Part shown: positions 48,401-58,647 of the stretch, in pieces
Layout: every line of letters begins with the position of its first letter
Position numbering within the stretch: position 1 is the stretch's first letter
Assembly (NCBI GenBank): GCA_963971425.1
Contig: OZ020517.1
Span: 26,740,668-26,804,667 of the forward strand
Source: Bryoerythrophyllum caledonicum
Lineage: Eukaryota; Streptophyta; Bryopsida; Pottiales; Pottiaceae
Length of the DNA stretch: 64,000 nucleotides
Reading direction: 5' to 3'
The notes under the pieces: generated by a model
Databases searched by the model: none
The model's input: the letters and a program-made list of their open reading frames with translations, nothing else
What the model was told of the DNA's origin: nothing
Position numbers and translations under genes: made by a program

Positions 48401-49142
48401 GACGGAAGATGGTAGGCCAATTTTGCCTCGTGGACAGCCGATTCTTCTCATTCCGCGACGTCATGAGAATTATGATGAGGTCCTGAAGGGTATCTCTGGG
48501 TTTCTAAGTCTTTGGGAATCTATGGCTAACGAGGATCTCTCGGGTGAATATAGGAGGAAGAACGAGCATATTATGTACTATTGGAGAGGTGTTAAGGCTT
48601 CTCTCAAGGTGCCTTTGGAAGAATCGGCTCTCCTACGAGAGGGATTCTGGCCACTATCTAGATATGCTCCATCCATGGTGGATGAATATGAGATTGATGG
48701 GTCGTTGAGGGAGGAATATGCAGAGGACCCTCCATTCATTGGACAACGACGTCATTGTCCCCCTCCATCGTTTCGGGTTGGTAGAGATGTGTACGAGGGC
48801 TATGTACTTGCGGTGCGTTCAGCTAATGGAGATTTGCGCCCATTTTGGATTGCCTTGGCATTGACTAATCCACATCCGGATCGTAAACATTCTCATGAGA
48901 TTAAAGTGCAATACTTTAAACCTGCATCCCAGCGTCATGTGGACTTGGAAACGTACCAAGGGTGGGATTCTAATCATGGGAATAATTGGGTTGAAGAGAC
49001 TGAATCTGAACCAATCTGGGTGTATACAGATTGTATTTTAACGGCTTGGAAGCCTAGGTTGCGTGGAAACACAAGCTCCTCTAGATTAAAAATTCCTAAA
49101 TCACATGTGGACATAATCAAGGCATCTTTAGCTGAATTATAG
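45459..49142 (+). CDS. E2 DUF7869-like transposase candidate
   Basis: Exon 1 runs from ATG 45459 to about 46582, and exon 2 from about 47490 or 47511 to 49142. The N-terminal module has a CCPRNC cysteine cluster and GIDVCQNAWCTIMGVSRATFYRY, which looks like a helix-turn-helix. A zinc-ribbon-like CGRCDQLKQLKKAC closes exon 1. Exon 2 begins with the HDKMDHSK and GMIAHGHGD motifs, then the core with LDNATGDNKNRFVFAF and GHTHEDIDAIFGRW. An in-frame TAG at 48387-48389 separates this from the C-terminal part (EGFWPLSRY). The family, which I know as DUF7869, has spaced Asp/Asn/Glu residues suggestive of an RNase H-like nuclease, which would suit a transposase, but no activity is established to my knowledge. 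The E1 protein is its diverged homologue. Confidence 0.72.
46583..47489 (+). other. Intron of the E2 DUF7869-like gene
   Basis: This AT-rich stretch separates the two coding exons. The corresponding E1 intron is only about 90 bases. Candidate acceptors are AAATTGCAG at 47489 and CTCTCAACAG at 47510. The exact donor near 46582 is uncertain. No E2 palindrome is seen in it. Confidence 0.55.
48387..48389 (+). other. In-frame TAG in the E2 DUF7869-like gene
   Basis: The frame reads PEEDGGI, TAG, LWKVTEDGRPILPRG and remains open for about 250 codons, matching the E1 homologue on both sides. Confidence 0.88.
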
Positions 49143-50250
49143 ATTTCAACGGAGTTTGTGGTTTTTGGGGACTGGAGTTATTTTACCAATATAAAATGGA
49201 AGGGGTGCATGTTCTTTTTTTATTTTTTGTTCATCCGTACTGGGTATCCTATTAAGTATGTAGTGAACTTGCATCTATAGGATGGAATTGTAGACTTTGA
49301 ATGTGCGCATAGCATATTTGTAGATGGAGTTAGATTAGTGTTTGTAGTTACATGTAGTAATGTATTGTGTTGCTTTCAATATTATACAAGAGAGGCGGGA
49401 ATTTTGTTACATCATTGATCTATAAATGGCGGTCCACATTGTGAGTGTCAGTAATTGTACATTTATCCTTGATGCATCGATACTTTCTATAGATAGCAAT
49501 TATTGAATGGATTGCTACAATACATGCTAACTTTTCAACGCTACTAGGTATTTCAACGACCTTGTTGTTTGGAAATAGTATAATCTCTTGAAATTGGTAA
49601 TTAATTCTTTTTCAAATGAAAAGGTATGCATTCAAGGTGGAATTTAAATGAGTGTATATGTCTTATAATTTTAAATAAGTCCAATTTTGGATTCATCTAC
49701 TTAGAGGGGTTATCAAATTTATTGCCGCTTCTATTTTCCATCGTAATTTTATTCTCGCAATGATTTTTTTTGGATGTATTAGTTTTACTTAGATAATAGG
49801 CTCCATATCTAGGTACATTTTTTATAATCTATTACCTTTACACACACAATTAAATATGATATTCAATTTCATACAAGATGAATTCAACAATCCATGATAC
49901 GGCTAGATTATTTAGCATTTTCAATCGAGATTGAGTCTTAATTTAATACATAGTCTCAAATTAATGAAATTATAAATTGACTATAAAAAGATACCATGAT
50001 AAATTGAGACTCTGAAATGTCTCATTTTAATGAATATGATGTTCAACGGGTTTAACCGCAACATTGTTGAAGTGCTTCCTTGCATTCTACTAATAGCGGA
50101 TTGTGAAACCGCGGACAACCCGCATTGTAGATTTGTCTGCAAATGAGTCCAACCATTGAGTGCATCAGGTGAGTGCCCAGTGAGAATTGAACTTAAATCA
50201 GATTGAGGATAATCACAGAATGGGAGGACTGTAAGATTCCAGCATACCGT
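49143..50250. other. Right end of E2 and E1 intron remnant, no gene seen
   Basis: AT-rich sequence follows the E2 coding end. An E2F-like site (GGCGGGAA at 49394-49401) and a degenerate palindrome relative (TTATCCTTGATGCATCGATA at about 49461-49481) suggest E2 reaches at least to about 49.48 kb. The E2/E1 junction is between here and 50255, where an E1 motif appears. Confidence 0.4.
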
Positions 50251-50362
50251 TGGTGATCGTAGGATCCTACCAAGAACTAGATGTACAGAGCAAAGATAGA
50301 GGGTCTTTTAGCACATTATCATAACCATGAGGTGCTTAAAGTATACGTGAATGCAGATAAGT

Positions 50363-51600
50363 GGTTCATGTAGTGTACTATGTAAAGTAATACCTCTGTG
50401 GCGTCAGCCTGGATCTTCTTCCAACTATGTCCTGAGGACATAAACTTTAGAGTGTCCATCCGCCCTGGTACTGTCAACCTCATCTAATTGGGCATGTGAT
50501 CAGTAATCTCATTGATGATAGCTGTAATCGTACCAAGTGCTTGCACGGTTCAAAGGCGGGGTCGTTTGACGTCTTTGTTCCCTTGCGTAGATGAAACAAT
50601 GCCCTTCTTGTATTGGTCCATATATTTGTGAAACGTTGATTTCGGTATGCCATGGATTTTGTACCACACTGTAGCGCATATATCCTGACTTAGTAAAGTG
50701 ACATACTTTTGTTTCCGACTGTTGCCCATATAGCGTAATTGTCCACCTAGAGACCTTGCATAATCCCAGCGTTTGTCAAAGTCCTTCAGCCAAAACTTCT
50801 GATGAATGAAAAGGGTAACGTGGGGCCTGATTAAGCGCACGCATTCGTCAGAACAACATGATTGCAAACTCACTGCTTGAATCTCTTCCGGCATAGTCTT
50901 CTTAGCGAACGCGCTTAGCTTCTCCTCAGTCCGCTTCTTGCGACGAACAAACCGGTATGGTGCTTTTGGGCGGCCACCAAGGTGGGCATTCGCGTCCGGT
51001 GCTTCAGGAAGATGATTGAAATGGTCGAGCGTATCGCTAAGACTATGTCTTCCTTTGAATGCACAGTCGGCAATGGGCCACCTCTGATGACTCATGATGT
51101 CACTAGGATCTCCGCTGAAAACATCAAATATTGTGATGCCAATGTTCCCCTCCCCCAAAGTATTGTTTTCAAACGGCTCATCCGGACAGACGCAATTAAT
51201 GTGACTAGAGGCCATAAGATCCCCATCACCATTAATGCGCTTCACAACCTTCCCCACCAGCTCTGCCTCAGGTACAAAAGGAGGAGTGTTTGTAGACCCA
51301 AAAGTTTTGCCTACGTCCGAAATCAGGACAAGGCTTGATGTCTCCCAGAGATTGTTCTACCAATCGATTTAGCCAAGACAGAGATGCCCTCCTGCATTGG
51401 ACGAATGAGTAGACTTTGTGCCATTGCATGTAGAGCCGATGGGTCGAAGAAGAGTCAATTCCGCAAAGGTGAGATCAATGTCGACGCCAAGCCAACACCG
51501 AGTAGGAACGGCTTCAATGACAATGGCATGTCCAACAACGCCATGTCCAGGGTAGCAAAGTAAAACACTCATGACCGATTCATGTTGATTACACTTGTCA
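50363..51600 (-). pseudogene. E1 DUF7869-like protein, N-terminal exons
   Basis: The frame at 51572-51369 (MSVLLCYPGHGVVGHAIVIE) and the frame at 51257-50550 align in order with the E2 N-terminal module. Shared landmarks are VSLQSCCSDEC against VASTVCCPRNC and DICATVWYKIHGIPKSTFHKY against DVCQNAWCTIMGVSRATFYRY. After an in-frame TGA (50550-50552) homology continues through TVQALGTI and ITDHMPN, a TAG (50484-50486) and MRLTVPGRM to ADATEV, ending at a GT donor near 50362. There is a probable intron or a second pair of breaks near 51370. The next exon lies 22.7 kb away at 27652, beyond E2. Confidence 0.75.
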
Positions 51601-51755
51601 TTGGCTTCATCATCAAGGTTAACGCTCGCAGAATCAGTAAATTCTTCGTCCGGTCCGCAACTTGGAAGACATCGAAGGCAACCAGAGAGAAAATAATGAT
51701 TACCCTAAACCTTTGATCAACCCTACTCTTCATTCTCTTGATGAAGAAAAAATCG

Positions 51756-52230
51756 TAAGAGACAACAATCTACAAATCAAGCCTGATGACACTAGATTGT
51801 AAGATCCTACGATGAACCACAATTTCATGCTCATCCCTGATTCCCAAGTTCTCCGATCACCCTTGAGTATCACCAAAGCGATCGTAAGATCCTACGATTG
51901 TTTGGTAACTCCTAAACGATCCTAGGCGATAGTAAGATCCTACAATCATCGGAGATTATCTGCAACATCGACAGTCCTCGTTTGATAACGAACCAAAGAT
52001 ATCGTAAGATCCTACGATCATTCCAGAACCTGTGTTCGATCCTTGGTGATAGTAAGATCCTACGATCTTCCAAAATACTCGGCTACACTCAAAGCCCGTT
52101 TTCATCCACCACCAAATAGATCGTAGGATCATACAATCTTAACATGACCCTTGACCGATCCTCAAGGATAGTACTATCCTACGATCATCCGATGTTATCA
52201 TAGGATCATCCAATATTCTACGATCATCAT
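51756..52230. repeat. E1 palindrome array, about three and a half units of ~119 bp
   Basis: Each unit carries two GTAAGATCCTAC-type palindromes. First-type copies lie at 51881, 52001 and 52120, second-type copies at 51929, 52047 and 52167, and an additional copy at 51796. Spacing within each type is 118-120 bases. The array lies just upstream of the E1 protein start, in the same relative position as the E2 cluster at 44568-45351. Confidence 0.88.
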
Positions 52231-53090
52231 GACTGTACGGAAAGTACGTTTAAGAACACAATAATAGCTACTGAACCAGTTGATTTAAGCAATGGCAACA
52301 GTTGTTTCTACCACAAGTATACGTAGTTTATAGAATATAATATAGACTAATTTAAAACAGCAAATACTTTACAAACCATTGCAACACTTTTACGATCGAA
52401 ATTAGTTTAGAATCTATGATTCTGACTTACTTACAACAGGATCAACTGTGAAAACCACTGCGGCACTTGCATTTCCAAAATATTTCAAAACCCCAATGGA
52501 TACAGAGTGGAGGAAGGAGACAGTACCGGAATGGAAGAGAGATGAATCAATATTGGCAGCGGAGGAGAAATAAAGCGCTCGATCAACTTGAAGGTGAAGC
52601 TCAGATTGACCTAAAGGTGAAGTTGAGATCAACGCGAATGTGACCCCTACATTGATGTGAAGGTTAAGATGAGCTTACAGGTTAAAGTTCGCTGCCTAAG
52701 CTTGACATAACATGACGAAGAAGAGACGAAGTAGGTGAAGCCTAAGCTCGACTAAACACAAAGACGATACCGCATTACTCACGCTCTCATGCTCCAAGTG
52801 TCTTCAAAACAAACACAATGCTCTCAGTTCTTGGGCAAATACAACGCTCTCAGACTCTAACTCTGCTGGAAATGAACTCGTAATGCTTGAATACTAAAAG
52901 CAGAGCAACCACTTTTTGATCTAAAGAAAGCAAGAAATATATCAAGAACATATTGAATCCTTGGCGGGGTTAGAATCACAATCATTTTTGCGTAAGCGTT
53001 CGCAGCACCTATTAAGGGGATGAATTGGATGAGGATGGATCCCTGTCTCCGTCGCCCCGTAGATCCCGAACCATGTGGATCTCGACCTGT
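52231..53090. other. Spacer between E1 and E3, no gene seen
   Basis: The right terminus of E1 and the left terminus of E3 should both lie here or at its edge. I see no gene. Short degenerate direct repeats (GGTGAAG, GGTTAAG words at 52590-52700) are present. Confidence 0.35.
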
Positions 53091-54131
53091 GGATAAGGTA
53101 TTGACAGGGTATTGACCCAAACCCCCTCTTCATTCACTTGCTCATTCACTCGCTCTCGCTCTCTGGGTGCTACTGCTCGGTGAGGGTGGCTGCTATTGCT
53201 GCTAGGAGCTGTTCGGTGTTGGGTGCTGGGTGATCTAGAGGTGGCTGCAAGGCTGCAATGAGTGATCTGCTCCAGCGATCGGTGATTTGCTCCAGCTGCG
53301 ATCGGTGATCGGCTGCCACTGTGGGTGCTGCGATCTGGGTAGGAGGTGGCTGCAGTTTAGGGTTCTTAGTGATCTGCGGGGCGGGGGGCTTATATGCTGA
53401 AAATTATTTAACATCCCCTTGTTAGGCTGCTACGGGGCGTGGGGGGCTGATCTCGGGCCACTACTGCAAGGCTACTGTAGGGTTACTCCTGCGCTTTAAG
53501 ATCTCACTAGCGCGGTGCGACTGCTGCGGGGCGCAGGGCTGATCTCAGGTTTAGAGTCGGGGCTACAGCCTGCTGTGATTGTGATTGTGATCGTCTTAAA
53601 TCTTGTTGTTTCTGTGACTTCCATGTGACTTTCTCTTAAGTTTTGTAAATTTCTTGGATTTGGTGTTTGGAGCAATTTATGTGGTTTTATAGGTTCTTAT
53701 TGCGGTGGTTTAGGGTGTTTAGGGGTGCTCCAGGTGTGTGCATTTAACTTCCTTTGTTGTTTTGGCGTTCGATTGTAGTTTTGGGGTTTCAGGTACGGAT
53801 TTGTGGGATAGGGTATTGACAGGTCTAGGTCTCGGTTTCTAGTTTGTTGTTCAAGATGCTGGTGTAATGGTTTAGGGTGTCGAGTTCATGTTTGGGTGGA
53901 TTATTATTGTTGTTGATGGTTGATGGGCGGATCTTGATGGTTGCTTAAGTCGGATAGGAAATTGTTACTCATGTCCTCCATATTTGAATATTTCATACCT
54001 TTCTTTTTGGTTTCCAGTGGGATGTGTAGGGCTTGTAGTAATGTGATCATAGACTTCTGGGATTACTGAAATTGAAGGGTTCATGTTGATTGTCTTCACA
54101 GGTGGAGTAGTTGATTTTTTAGAGCGTCAAC

Positions 54132-56130
54132 ATGGACAACATGGACGACATTTCTGCTTCAGCAGTCATTGGTACGAAGTTCCATTCCGACTCCTATGCT
54201 GTGATGCCGCATTTGTGGCATCACAACTTTTTTTTGGCTTCATTTTTCTTTAACGATACCCTATCCGCCGATTAATTACATGTGCATTTGTTTTTTGCCT
54301 ACAACCATGGTGGTTCGGGACCTGCATGACGAAATGGGACTTTGGCAGGACATTTCGTCACCCTCCCAGGAGCAATTTTGGATTGATTACCATCGGGGTG
54401 ACCGTGGTGGTTTAGAGTGTGGAGGCCCAAATGAAGATGATGTTGAAGTTTTGCATCCTTTGCCTACTACTTTGATGATACTAGATGTTGAAGGAAAGGT
54501 TATGAGCGTCCACGGTGCTCAAAGAGACCGTGAGGAGAATGTGATGAGAGAAGGTGGCAATTTGATGGATGGAGAGGAGGGGAAGCCAGTGGAGGTTGTC
54601 CACAATGCAGACAATGACGTGGAGGAAGAGAAGAACGACAATGAGAGAGATGACGCGGAGGAGGAGGAAGAGGATGAGGAAGAGGATGAGGAAGAAGAGG
54701 AGGACGACAACGAGGAGGACGAAGACGAGGAGAATGAAGATGTGGATGAGGACGACGATGAGGACGACGATGGCGATGACGATGAGGACGATGAGGATGG
54801 CGAGGATGAGGACGACATGGGCATGCCATTTGATGGCCATGGAGGTCAGAATTTTATTTCTTTTCCTGTAATAGGGTAAAGGTCCTCAGCTCAATTATGT
54901 GATAGGGTACTCAGAGGGCAAATATAAATCTACTGTCAATACCCTTTCCAAGTATCCTGTAGTCTCTTGTAGAAATTCAGCGACCTTCGAGACTTCTGCT
55001 TCTGTATGACTTCCACAATATGGAATGTAAATTATGAGATTACATCTAAATGATTTGTTTTTTTGAACTTAAGCAATGTCATCTTGGATTTCATTCCCAT
55101 TAATTTTAAATAGTTTGGACATTTGATTTTATCTTTTTACAAGTTTGTTGCAATGCCAACCTTTAATGACACTATTTTACATTCTAAATAGAATTGAGTT
55201 CACTAAAAATCAAAATATGTATCGATAGTATTGTAAATTACTTGTATTTTATATTGGTTATTTGACATCATGATTGCTTTCTATTTCTACGGTTGGCTAA
55301 GGCCGAGATAGCTTTTCGTGATGACACTATTAAAGTGTCGACTTCTCGTAGACCAGTGGTGCCCCAATGGCTTTGCCTTGTAGGCAAAGGCATGTGCCCC
55401 ACCTTTCAAAGCAAGCAGAAGTTGAAGCGTCACCTTTTGTTGACGTACAACTTTGGTAGTGTAGAGGAAGGGTGCCCCTCTTCCCAGCCATTGCGGCCGC
55501 CGCTGATGACGCAAGAGCAAAACAAGCGTTATAATGTTGCCGCAAGGAAAAATCCACTTTCTGCTGAAGCAATTCGACTTGCCAAGACACACAAACGATT
55601 GGAGATTAGTGTTGTCGCCGCGTGGGAGAAGAAGCGCGATGAATTGAAGAAATTCAAGGTACCAAAGACCCCCCACCCTTGGCCAGGTTGTTTAACAACC
55701 ATACTCTTGAGTTTTTTGGCATTGAGAGTTGGGTTTGCGCTTCTATTTCACGAGGTGTATTTGGGCGTTTTAAAACAAATCGTGAGGCACACGATATGAT
55801 TATCTGCTCGCGGGAGAAGTTCATGGCACCCTTGAGGGGGGGTGGGACTTGGGTGGCGATTAGACAAAGCTCGCTAATGTGAATTAAAGGAACTTAGCCT
55901 CTCTTGCTTTAGAAAATTATGCTATGGCTCGTTGGAAGCATGCTGAGTATGTCTATAACTCATTAAAAATTTTACTTGTTTAATATGTACACTTGTATTA
56001 ATTTCTATCATCAATTCTTAATTATATTATATTTTGCGAATTTTTTTCCAGTTGGGCAGACAAGTCTAACAAGCTCAAGTACGTGAAGGAGAGGGTGGCA
56101 ACACAATTGGTTGTCAGGGCCGCGTTCTAG
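54132..56130 (+). CDS. E3 acidic accessory protein, multi-exon, with late frame damage
   Basis: Likely exons are 54132-54171 (MDNMDDISASAVIG), about 54309-54844, 55302-55658, 55687-about 55870, about 55885-55944 and 56052-56130. Exon 2 ends in a run of about 80 almost entirely Asp/Glu residues. Exon 3 has a finger-like CLVGKGMCPTFQSKQKLKRH and a basic helix. Exon 4 reads RLFNNHTLEFFGIESWVC, and the end reads WADKSNKLKYVKERVATQL. A frameshift and a TAA at about 55868-55888 break the frame before exon 5. I recognise no family. Its place beside a MULE transposase recalls accessory genes such as mudrB by position only. The exon 2 acceptor is uncertain. Confidence 0.5.
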
Positions 56131-58302
56131 TGGTTCTCTATGTAGTGACATTTTGTGTTTTATATATTAGTTTGTACTGGGATACGGTATTGACAACAAT
56201 ATGGTACTCGCGGTATATAATACCCTAACCGGTTTTACTTTGGTTTTTGTTCGGATTCTATTAAATGCAATGGTTGTATTACAATGAATTCAGTATGTGA
56301 TTGATTGCTGCTGATATTTCTCAACCACCTACATATTCCAAATTAATATGTACTAAAACAAATACGTACTAAATGTTTCGAGAACCTTTTTGTTCTACAT
56401 TCAAAGATGAGCAATATACGCAATGGAACATATGAAGCGCATGAAATTTTGACTTTTGCATGTATATTACTATTTTATATGAGTTTTTGTTCACTTCATG
56501 AAGCCATTTCACTAAATACAATATTCGACATTGCTGCCTAATCATAACAAATTATATCCTCTCTACAAAGTTGCCACACATGAAACTAGACATTGTGGGT
56601 GTCTCTCCTAAGACGCTTGTTGGGTGTCATCTGTTCAAACCAATCAGATTGTCTACCAATGTGATTGGGTAATCCATTGTCTACAATACTGAAACTAGTA
56701 TGCGGATGCAACTGAGCATTAGCACCATTGACGTTCAAAGTCCTCATTTTTGCCACAAGAAGTCTCAACTCAGCCATCCTATGCTCGGCTAAAGCAACCC
56801 CTCCTTCCATCATAACTTCCTCCATCTCCTTTGTGCCCTTCTTGAATTCACGCATGACTTTAGATAATTGTTTGGCATCTGTATCCTCAAACGGGGTGTC
56901 AGCCTCATCATTGTCCTCAGACCATACTTGGGTTGGGTCCTCCCAATTTGGCCTCTCTGCTTCCGGACCTTCTTCAATAAAACCCCCATCATCGTCTACA
57001 TTTGCAAAAGGGTCAGTGGCATCGGGGATATTACAAGCCTCAAACATTGCAAGCACCCCACCTCTATTTGTCCCGTACCATGTACCACAAAATTCAATAA
57101 TTGTATATGTACTTATTCCAAACGTTAAGAGAATAGCAACTTGGTGCTTGCAAAACTTCCTACAAATTGACCACTCGCAATTACAACAAGCATACTCAAT
57201 GCAAGGAGAAGCTATTGAGTACCAAATTTTATTGTCTACAGTGCTTTGCACTTGCCACATTGTACCATCCTCAGTGGGTGCAATGATATTGTCATCTTTG
57301 ATTTCTTTTGCAGCAATGAGACTCTTCTTCACAATCTCAGCAATGACTTTGTTTTTCACAAATCCAAGGTTCTTTAACTCCAATTGATATTCATAGTGTC
57401 TCTCAACACTCTCAATCAACTTTACAATCATCCAATCCAAGCGTCGTCCTTGAGTACCCCATCGATCCAATTTCAACCATCTCTTGAAAGCTCCATGGTA
57501 TGATTCAATGTGTCCCGTTGTGTCCGCCCCACTATGTCGACGACGGCGTAAACCCTTCAACGACATCCCTATATTCAAGCAAATAAAACTTATTTAATTA
57601 ATATGTTTGATTATTACATAAGGTGGAAGTCGATTGTAGATACCCTAATCATTGTTTCTAGCTACATATCCGGAAAACAAATCAAATATCAAAAGGTAAT
57701 TTCATATTTTGAAATAAGGTATTGACAGAGACTATTGCTCTATCCTTGTCAATACCGTATCCAAATGTGCAGACAAACAAACACATATTGAGAAGTTAAA
57801 AAATAAATACCAAATTGACTATAGTACGTCCATATGTAGTCGTCAAATAACTCTCCGACATCCCCAACCTTGTCAAAGAGATCAACAACCGCTTCGGCTG
57901 CTCGTCCTATAAAATGTTCCTCACTCTCTTGGAAATTTATTGAGATGTACATAATTTGTTTCATTCCATAGTATGCCAAATGTTGGGCATCCTCATGAGC
58001 CCTCATCTTTTCGTTGGCCATGAGATTCCAATTCTTCAAAACATGCCAAAAACATAAGTAAATTCAGATGTTTGCTTCTTTCTACACGGTCCTGCACAAT
58101 AACATTCTCATAGATTACTAGTAAAAGACATTATAAACTGTAAAGTTTGTGCTCACAAAACAAAATCAAGACTCAAAAGTTAAAATTGGATGGATAGAGG
58201 AACGTAGAAGAACACATACTGTATTGCGTTATGAGTGGCATCATTATCATCAACCACAAAGCATGTTGGTATAAAGGTGGGACATTGTTGTAGAAGCTGC
58301 TC

Positions 58303-58305
58303 CTA
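58303..58305 (-). other. In-frame TAG in the E3 transposase (second)
   Basis: The frame reads ITMFIKAM, TAG, EQLLQQCPTFIPTC and continues into the second catalytic Asp region. Confidence 0.85.
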
Positions 58306-58644
58306 CATGGCCTTTATGAACATTGTGATGCAAGACTGTGTCTCACAATTGGTAATAATCCAAGCCGCCGGAAAACCACTACGGTGGTTGTCATACACAA
58401 GAAATGTGTACAAGTAGTATCGGACTCTAGATGTCCCAAATGTGCTATTCAACGAAATTGCATTCTTATCACCAAAACGGACCATTACCTCAAGTTGTTG
58501 AGGGGTTTGAATTCCCAAGATAAAAGGTTGTTGTTGGTCTTCTAGAATACCTGGAACTTCACCTGCCCATTGGTTTATGAAGACAGATTCGCAATTCGAT
58601 TCAATGAAAGATGAAACACTCTCCGTTTCACTATTGGCCCGCTT

Positions 58645-58647
58645 CTA
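58645..58647 (-). other. In-frame TAG in the E3 transposase (first)
   Basis: The frame reads ERHPKGK, TAG, KRANSETESVSS and continues open into the MULE core. Confidence 0.85.

Larger units (their letters stand above)
27990..49450. mobile_element. E2, ~21-kb composite DNA-transposon-like element inserted in an E1 intron
   Basis: The limits are set by content. The leftmost E2 gene ends at 27996, the right gene ends at 49142, and E1 exons resume at 27652 and 50362, so the termini lie at 27.65-28.0 kb and 49.15-50.25 kb. Inside are a plus-strand DUF7869-like gene (45459-49142) and, divergently, a minus-strand ParB/methyltransferase-like gene (37820-32851) plus an FCP1-like gene (30030-27996). 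About 23 copies of the palindrome TATCCTCGASTCGAGGATA or its variants occur from 28881 to 45351 and, as far as I can see, nowhere else in the window. I could not define terminal inverted repeats or a target duplication. Confidence 0.65.
50255..52230 (-). mobile_element. E1, right part: 5' half of the split DUF7869-type element
   Basis: This contains the N-terminal exons of the E1 protein and, upstream of them, the E1 palindrome array (51756-52230), plus one further motif at 50255-50270 (GATCGTAGGATCCTAC) inside the split intron. With the left part at 24950-27660 it makes up an element of roughly 5 kb before the E2 insertion. Confidence 0.7.

Noticed and set aside
54481..54840. Several minus-strand frames opposite the acidic exon
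   Set aside because: They are complements of GAG/GAC runs and give Ser-, Leu- or Pro/His-rich nonsense. The plus-strand exon has splice sites and context.
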